DNA of 10,062 bases from NCBI GenBank assembly GCA_017520105.1, contig JAFWRL010000298.1:1-10062 (forward strand). The letters are read 5' to 3'. The notes below the pieces were generated by a model that saw only the letters and a program-made list of their open reading frames with translations, had not been told where the DNA came from and made no database searches. Every line of letters starts with the position of its first letter. The stretch's first letter is position 1. Shown here piece by piece: positions 6,872 through 10,062 of the stretch. The position numbers were made by a program, and so were the translations under genes. The stretch is from Fibrobacter sp. (GTDB lineage: Bacteria; Fibrobacterota; Fibrobacteria; Fibrobacterales; Fibrobacteraceae).

Positions 6872-7487
6872 TGCCGAAAACGTGCTGATATGCATTGCAG
6901 TTCCGTTCGCAATTTCGTTTATTTTCACCAAGGGGAGTGCGCGCCAGCTGGCTTCCGCATTCCTTGCCGGTATGGTCGGCTGCATTTTTTCGGCCTATGT
7001 CGCGGGCTTTATCCAAATAACATCGGGTTATAGCGCCGAAAACACATCCATTTTTCTTTCCCCGATAATCGAGGAGAGCATGAAGCTCTTGCTGATATTG
7101 TTCTGCATTTACTTGTACGGACCATCGGGCAAAAGGATAGAGTTGCTCGCCGTCGGGATTGGTACCGGTTTCGCGACCTTCGAAAATTGCTGCATTCTTC
7201 TTTCGTCAGGGTCGCAGCAATTGACCTATATGCTGGTACGCGGATCGGCGGTCGGCGTGATGCACATCGTGACCTTGGTAGCGCTGGCCAAGGGACTGCA
7301 ACTTTTAAAAATGTACAAGGCGTTCTTTTTCATCGGGATTGTAGGCATGCTGTCCATCCCCGTGACCATACATGGACTCTACAACCTTCTGGTTTCCCAA
7401 CCAGGCGTGTCGTCGTATATCGGGTACGCGATGCCGATGCTTTGCGTGATACTGCTGTATATGACGAATACTGTGAAAAAAAGGTAA
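6864..7487 (+). CDS. PrsW-like intramembrane metalloprotease
   Basis: 207 residues from ATG at 6864. A TTG at 6855 extends the frame by three codons, but AAGGA (6848-6852) is only two bases from it and eleven from the ATG, so the ATG is chosen. The protein is multi-spanning and carries the PrsW (M82) motifs: IIEESMK with Glu70, Glu71 and Lys74; GTGFATFEN with Glu107 and Asn108; His134 in VMHIV; His170 and Asn174 in IHGLYN. These are the expected metal-binding and catalytic positions of this family, which belongs with the CPBP/Abi group of membrane proteases. In Bacillus subtilis PrsW makes the first cut in the anti-sigma factor RsiW. Here the protease follows a sigma factor and a polytopic membrane protein with both junctions overlapping, so it probably acts on that partner or on an anti-sigma factor encoded elsewhere. 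Family call good; substrate unknown. Confidence 0.85.
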   Translation: MINAENVLICIAVPFAISFIFTKGSARQLASAFLAGMVGCIFSAYVAGFIQITSGYSAENTSIFLSPIIEESMKLLLILFCIYLYGPSGKRIELLAVGIGTGFATFENCCILLSSGSQQLTYMLVRGSAVGVMHIVTLVALAKGLQLLKMYKAFFFIGIVGMLSIPVTIHGLYNLLVSQPGVSSYIGYAMPMLCVILLYMTNTVKKR

Positions 7488-7520
7488 GGAAGTTCCAATC
7501 TTTTACGCAATGGCCCGAGC

Positions 7521-7535
7521 ATCTATAGTATAGAT
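7521..7535. repeat. Perfect odd palindrome, operator-like
   Basis: ATCTATA-G-TATAGAT has 7-bp arms around one central base. It overlaps the first ATTTAGACA copy by two bases. The lack of a T-run or GC-rich stem argues against a terminator; a protein-binding site is more likely. Confidence 0.5.
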
Positions 7536-7646
7536 TTAGACATAAAATATACAATTTTCTATCTTAATCTAGTATTTTTATCAAGATTTAGACAAACAAT
7601 AAAATATTTTTAGTCTAAAAGTGAAATTTTTATGTATATTTAGACA
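7534..7646. repeat. Three ATTTAGACA direct repeats at exact 52-bp spacing
   Basis: ATTTAGACA occurs at 7534-7542, 7586-7594 and 7638-7646, so both intervals are exactly 52 bp, close to five helical turns. The inverse core GTCTAAA lies at 7613-7619, between copies two and three, with a weaker counterpart ATCTTAA one period earlier (7561-7567). By hand, the first two 52-bp units match at about 35 of 52 positions, so this is a degenerate tandem repeat. It ends 25 bases before the ATPase start codon, consistent with an operator array for that gene. Confidence 0.75.
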
Positions 7647-7670
7647 AGAAATTTCAAAAACGGGGTATAA

Positions 7671-9077
7671 ATGCACATTATCGGAAGAAAAAAGGAAATC
7701 AGTAGGCTTGACCGGTTTGTTGAATCGAAACGCTCCGATTTTGTCGTGGTTTATGGCCGCCGCCGGGTGGGTAAAACACACCTAATTCGCGAATATTTCG
7801 AAAACACCTTCGATTTCCAGGTGACGGGCATTTGCGACGGTAGCAAGGAGATGCAACTTGCCAATTTTGGACTCGCCTTGCAAAAATACTTTGGCGAGTC
7901 GCGAGTCCCCAGGACCTGGCTTGACGCGTTTTCGCTTTTGCAATCGGGGCTAGAAAAAAAGAACACAGGCGAAAAACTGGTCGTATTTTTTGACGAAATG
8001 CCATGGATGGATTCGCAGAAATCTGATTTCTTAAAGGCATTCGAAGTCTTTTGGAACGGCTACGCCGCCTGGGACAACAACATATTGCTTATTGTTTGCG
8101 GCTCGGCAACCACCTGGCTTACAGACAACATTTTAAACAACATCGGCGGACTTTACAACCGTGCCACGGGTCGCATTTTCCTCGAACCCTTTAATTTAGA
8201 AGAAACCGAAGAATTCCTGAAAGACAAGGGCATCATCTGGAACCGCTACGACATCATCCAGCTCTACATGGTCATGGGAGGAATCCCATTCTACCTGAGC
8301 CATCTGCAAAAGGAATTATCTCTAGCGCAGAACATCGACGAACTTTTTTTCAAGTCGCACGGAAAACTCTGGAACGAGTTCAACAACCTTTATGCAACTT
8401 TATTCAAAAATGCGGATGCACATATTAAGGTTGTCGAAGCGCTCTCACAGAAAAACAAGGGCCTTACCAAGAAGGAAATTTCGGCGGCGACAAAACTGCC
8501 TGAAAACGGGCTTCTCACGAAGATTCTCGAGAACCTTTCCAACTCGGGATTCATTCGCCCCTACAACTATTACGGCAACAAAAAGAAACTGACAACTTAC
8601 CAGCTCGCCGACTACTACACGCTTTTCTACTTCCGGTTTTTGAAAGACCAAAACGGCAAAGACGAGAACTATTGGCAGAATACGCTAGACAACCCGGCAA
8701 AGCGGGCGTGGTGCGGGTATTCCTTTGAACAAGTTTGCAAGGACCACATCGACAAAATCAAGGACAAACTAGGCATTGCAGGAGTCCTTACCGAAAGATC
8801 GTCATGGTCCAGCAAAGGAGAACCCGGAGCGCAAATTGATTTGGTCATCGAACGCCGCGACAGAATCATCGACCTGTGCGAAATGAAGTTTTCGGAATCC
8901 GAATTTACGATTGATAAAGAATACGACTTGGCACTACGAAACAAGATGGAAATCTTCAGAACGGAAACAAAGACAAAAAAAGCACTGCATCTTGTATTCA
9001 TTACCACCTACGGTCTGAAGCGCAGCATGTATAGCGGCATCGCGCAGGCCGAAGTCAAAGGCGACGACTTGTTTTAG
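7671..9077 (+). CDS. DUF234-type AAA+ ATPase with C-terminal PD-(D/E)XK-like nuclease domain
   Basis: 468 residues, typical for this family. The N-terminal ATPase has a Walker A motif GRRRVGKT (29-36), a Walker B motif LVVFFDE (103-109) and a sensor-like strand ILLIVCGSA (138-146). The GGLYNRATGRIFLEPF segment (159-174) is characteristic of the group. Residues about 250-310 form a winged helix (LTKKEISAATKLPENGLLTKIL...). The C-terminal part carries a restriction-endonuclease-fold signature: GAQIDLVIE with Asp390, then Glu404-x-Lys406 in CEMKF. These proteins are widespread in bacteria and archaea, often in several copies per genome, and their cellular role is not settled; nucleic-acid processing or a defence-like role has been suggested on fold grounds. 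The gene stands alone, preceded by an unusual repeat array and followed, 11 bases away, by a convergent gene. No partner toxin, antitoxin or methylase is adjacent. Confidence 0.9.
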   Translation: MHIIGRKKEISRLDRFVESKRSDFVVVYGRRRVGKTHLIREYFENTFDFQVTGICDGSKEMQLANFGLALQKYFGESRVPRTWLDAFSLLQSGLEKKNTGEKLVVFFDEMPWMDSQKSDFLKAFEVFWNGYAAWDNNILLIVCGSATTWLTDNILNNIGGLYNRATGRIFLEPFNLEETEEFLKDKGIIWNRYDIIQLYMVMGGIPFYLSHLQKELSLAQNIDELFFKSHGKLWNEFNNLYATLFKNADAHIKVVEALSQKNKGLTKKEISAATKLPENGLLTKILENLSNSGFIRPYNYYGNKKKLTTYQLADYYTLFYFRFLKDQNGKDENYWQNTLDNPAKRAWCGYSFEQVCKDHIDKIKDKLGIAGVLTERSSWSSKGEPGAQIDLVIERRDRIIDLCEMKFSESEFTIDKEYDLALRNKMEIFRTETKTKKALHLVFITTYGLKRSMYSGIAQAEVKGDDLF

Positions 9078-9088
9078 CCATCCAGCAG

Positions 9089-9487
9089 CTAGTGCGTCAA
9101 AAGAGCTACGATTGCGGCTATGAGACCGAGGATTACGGCGGCGGCAATCACAATCACAGCGACCATCATCCACTTGACGTATTTCGCCAGGCGAACCGAT
9201 ATCGCATTTTGGTCTTTCGCAAATTGCTGGTACGCATTGAGAGCAGCCATCACGGTGATACCGACATCGTCAAGCCAGCCCAATACAGGAACCGCATCGG
9301 GAGATAAATCAAGCGGCGAAATATCATAAGCAAGAGCCATCATGGCGATAATCACAGAAAGAGCCTTCCAAACTACGGGGACGCCATTATTCTGTACATC
9401 TTTTGTTCCAGTTCCCTCGCGACTAGAACCACCCATGTCGTTCATGTCATGAACTTCGGCATCTTCATAAACTTTTTCGTTAGGCAT
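9089..9487 (-). CDS. DUF1232 (YkvA-like) membrane protein
   Basis: 132 residues from ATG at 9487. An upstream ATG at 9511 gives eight more residues but has no ribosome-binding site, whereas GAGG (9496-9499) is eight bases from 9487, so the shorter form is chosen. Residues 1-36 are polar and acidic with no fold I can name. The DUF1232 signature is clear at 52-75: LAYDISPLDLSPDAVPVLGWLDD, matching the family's 'SPiDlxPDxiPvlGxlDD' core. Helices are likely at about 37-53, 76-90 and 105-130, the last one strongly hydrophobic and ending at the C-terminus. The family's molecular function is unknown. The gene is convergent with the ATPase (11 bases between stops, no terminator seen). A minus-strand TATATT at 9527-9522 could be its -10 box; no good -35 was found. 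Confidence 0.88.
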   Translation of the reverse strand: MPNEKVYEDAEVHDMNDMGGSSREGTGTKDVQNNGVPVVWKALSVIIAMMALAYDISPLDLSPDAVPVLGWLDDVGITVMAALNAYQQFAKDQNAISVRLAKYVKWMMVAVIVIAAAVILGLIAAIVALLTH

Positions 9488-9530
9488 AGAATCAACCTCA
9501 AAATAAACCATTTACATTTTTAATATATAC

Positions 9531-9561
9531 AAAAAAGACTACCGACTTAGCGATAGTCTTT
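9531..9561 (-). terminator. Intrinsic terminator upstream of the DUF1232 gene
   Basis: Arms 9534-9544 and 9551-9561 pair over 11 bp with one G-U wobble around a 6-base loop. On the minus strand the stem leads into a run of T (six in all, three inside the stem). It would end transcription arriving from beyond the repeat region and insulate the DUF1232 gene. On the plus strand the hairpin is followed only by TTTGTAAA. Confidence 0.65.
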
Positions 9562-9585
9562 GTAAAAAGAGTTTCGTGTAAGGTG

Positions 9586-9607
9586 ATTCCGGCACAGAGG
9601 CCGGAAT
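9586..9607. repeat. Inverted repeat of the CCGGAATGAC type
   Basis: ATTCCGGC (9586-9593) and GCCGGAAT (9600-9607) are perfect 8-bp arms around ACAGAG, followed by GAC. The ATTCCGG...CCGGAATGAC form is a common dispersed repeat unit in bacteria. Confidence 0.75.
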
Positions 9608-9629
9608 GACAAGGGAGCCGAGTGGTGCA

Positions 9630-9649
9630 GAAACGCGCTTGCGCGTTTC
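9630..9649. repeat. Perfect 9-bp-arm palindrome
   Basis: GAAACGCGC (9630-9638) and GCGCGTTTC (9641-9649) flank TT. There is no T-run after it, so it reads as part of the repeat mosaic and not as a terminator. Confidence 0.7.
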
Positions 9650-9651
9650 GA

Positions 9652-9678
9652 TTCGAGGCGAACAAGTCAAGCCTCGAA
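9652..9678. repeat. 8-bp-arm inverted repeat
   Basis: TTCGAGGC (9652-9659) and GCCTCGAA (9671-9678) flank an 11-base loop. It follows the 9630-9649 palindrome after two bases. Confidence 0.65.
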
Positions 9679-9696
9679 GAGGAATGACAACGTTCT

Positions 9697-9727
9697 GGAT
9701 CCTTCGCGCTTTCGCACTCAGGATGAC
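9697..9727. repeat. GGATCCTTCG...CTCAGGATGAC dispersed element, copy 1
   Basis: The ends GGATCCT and AGGATGAC are near-inverted, so the element can fold on itself. Its right part, TTTCGCACTCAGGATGAC (9710-9727), recurs exactly at 9822-9839. Confidence 0.7.
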
Positions 9728-9780
9728 GGGCCTCAAAGGGCGAAGCCCGACCTCAAACCTCTTTCGTTCGAAAAAAACCA

Positions 9781-9803
9781 GATAAGCGAGCAGAGCAAGG
9801 TCA
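9781..9803. repeat. 23-bp direct repeat, copy 1
   Basis: The repeat has the core ATAAGCGAGCAGAGCAAGG and is identical to 9883-9905. It is preceded by a related GAAAAA...CC(A/G) stretch, so the shared block is longer with mismatches. The offset is 102 bp. Confidence 0.75.
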
Positions 9804-9839
9804 AGATCCTCGCCTTCGCGATTTCGCACTCAGGATGAC
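9804..9839. repeat. GATCCTCG...CTCAGGATGAC dispersed element, copy 2
   Basis: This is a variant of the 9697-9727 element: the right 18 bases are identical while the left part (AGATCCTCGCCTTCGCGA) has diverged. The offset between the copies is 112 bp. Confidence 0.65.
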
Positions 9840-9882
9840 ACAACGCCGTATTGCGCGGATTAGCCTACATCCGAAAAAGCCG

Positions 9883-9905
9883 GATAAGCGAGCAGAGCAA
9901 GGTCA
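9883..9905. repeat. 23-bp direct repeat, copy 2
   Basis: Exact second copy of 9781-9803, again preceded by CCGAAAAAGCCG. It leads directly into the long palindrome at 9906-9952, whereas copy 1 leads into a CTCAGGATGAC element. Confidence 0.75.
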
Positions 9906-9952
9906 CAATCACAATCTTGAAACGAAAATAAATTTTCGACAAGATTGGATTG
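9906..9952. repeat. Long imperfect palindrome, about 20 paired bases
   Basis: Three nested arm pairs line up: CAATC (9906-9910) with GATTG (9948-9952), CAATCTTG (9912-9919) with CAAGATTG (9940-9947), and CGAAAAT (9923-9929) with ATTTTCG (9932-9938). Small bulges separate them. It is the most extended hairpin in the window and has no T-run. Confidence 0.75.
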
Positions 9953-9970
9953 CGACATCCTTCAACGAAC

Positions 9971-9987
9971 AATGGGCAAAGCCCATT
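9971..9987. repeat. AATGGGC-AAA-GCCCATT palindrome
   Basis: Perfect 7-bp arms around AAA. It resembles the shorter GGGC-GAA-GCCC at 9739-9749. Confidence 0.65.
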
Positions 9988-9989
9988 TC

Positions 9990-10005
9990 CCGTACTAAAG
10001 TACGG
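9990..10005. repeat. CCGTACT-AA-AGTACGG palindrome
   Basis: Perfect 7-bp arms around AA, two bases after the previous palindrome. Confidence 0.65.
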
Positions 10006-10021
10006 AGTTTCAGTAGCCGCA

Positions 10022-10056
10022 GACCCCGAGGCGTACAAATAGTACGACGAGGGGTC
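10022..10056. repeat. Imperfect palindrome at the right edge
   Basis: Outer arms GACCCC (10022-10027) and GGGGTC (10051-10056) and inner arms CGTAC (10032-10036) and GTACG (10042-10046) share one centre, with unpaired GAGG and ACGA between them. Confidence 0.6.
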
Positions 10057-10062
10057 GAGAAC

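Larger units (their letters stand above)
7488..7670. promoter_or_regulatory. AT-rich spacer before the ATPase gene
   Basis: No gene is visible. The spacer holds an odd palindrome and a 52-bp-periodic repeat (listed separately) and must contain the promoter of the ATPase gene. No terminator with a T-run was found after the protease gene, so read-through from the sigma operon is possible. GGGG at 7662-7665, five bases before ATG 7671, is the ribosome-binding site of the ATPase. Confidence 0.5.
9562..10062. repeat. Gene-free mosaic of short palindromes and direct repeats
   Basis: These 500 bases hold no credible coding frame. They are a nearly continuous series of inverted repeats plus at least two direct-repeat pairs, with recurring motifs (CCGGAATGAC, CTCAGGATGAC, GGGC-A-AAGCCC-like stems) typical of dispersed REP/BOX-like elements in bacterial genomes. 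The individual elements are listed separately. Confidence 0.75.

Noticed and set aside
7521..7535. Terminator of the sigma operon
   Set aside because: The palindrome is AT-rich, has a one-base centre and no T-run, so it cannot form a stable terminator hairpin.
7534..7646. Short CRISPR array
   Set aside because: The conserved part is only 9 bp, the units are degenerate along their whole length rather than repeat plus unique spacer, and no cas gene is present.
9488..9511. Upstream ATG for the DUF1232 protein
   Set aside because: It lacks a ribosome-binding site and is very close to the likely promoter; GAGG fits the ATG at 9487.
9539..9829. Minus-strand open frame of 96 codons
   Set aside because: It is composed of palindromic repeat sequence, overlaps a terminator and has no ribosome-binding site.

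Overview
The window looks like chromosomal DNA of a Fibrobacter-like gut or rumen bacterium (phylum Fibrobacterota). This is inferred from the style of the sequence, not from a search. The signs are secreted proteins opening with short 'strand, acidic loop, I-x-x-I-x-F' modules, a small protein ending in a type IX secretion (Por) tail-like domain, thrombospondin type 3 calcium repeats, and dispersed palindromic repeats containing CTCAGGATGAC and CCGGAATGAC. No rRNA, tRNA, CRISPR array, transposase or phage gene was seen.

Left part (1-5309, all minus strand): a secreted-protein region. Read in transcription order it holds a 97-residue two-helix membrane protein (5309-5016), a 140-residue secreted protein with a Por-tail-like end (4903-4481), a 1050-residue secreted multidomain protein (4471-1319), a strong intrinsic terminator (about 1298-1274), and a papain-family (C1A) cysteine protease that runs off the left edge (1264-1). 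The protease has no stop codon inside the window, so it is easily missed; its signal peptide and catalytic Gln, Cys, His and Asn are all readable. The 1050-residue protein has two calcium-repeat blocks flanking a region that resembles the pore-forming part of anthrax protective antigen and other binary-toxin B subunits. If that holds, this is a candidate secreted pore-forming system beside a secreted protease.

Middle part (5310-7487, plus strand): an AT-rich divergent intergenic region with a 12-bp direct repeat, then three overlapping genes: an ECF-type sigma factor, a polytopic membrane protein of unknown family, and a PrsW-like intramembrane metalloprotease. PrsW in Bacillus subtilis frees a sigma factor by cutting its membrane-bound anti-sigma factor. 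The set therefore suggests a compact signalling unit in which the polytopic protein takes the place of a conventional single-pass anti-sigma factor.

Right part (7488-10062): an AT-rich region with three ATTTAGACA copies spaced exactly 52 bp apart, leading into a DUF234-type AAA+ ATPase with a C-terminal PD-(D/E)XK-like nuclease motif. Convergent with it is a DUF1232 (YkvA-like) membrane protein. The last 500 bases carry no credible gene and are a mosaic of short palindromes and direct repeats. Three start codons were set by ribosome-binding sites rather than by the longest open frame: 5309, 6864 and 9487.
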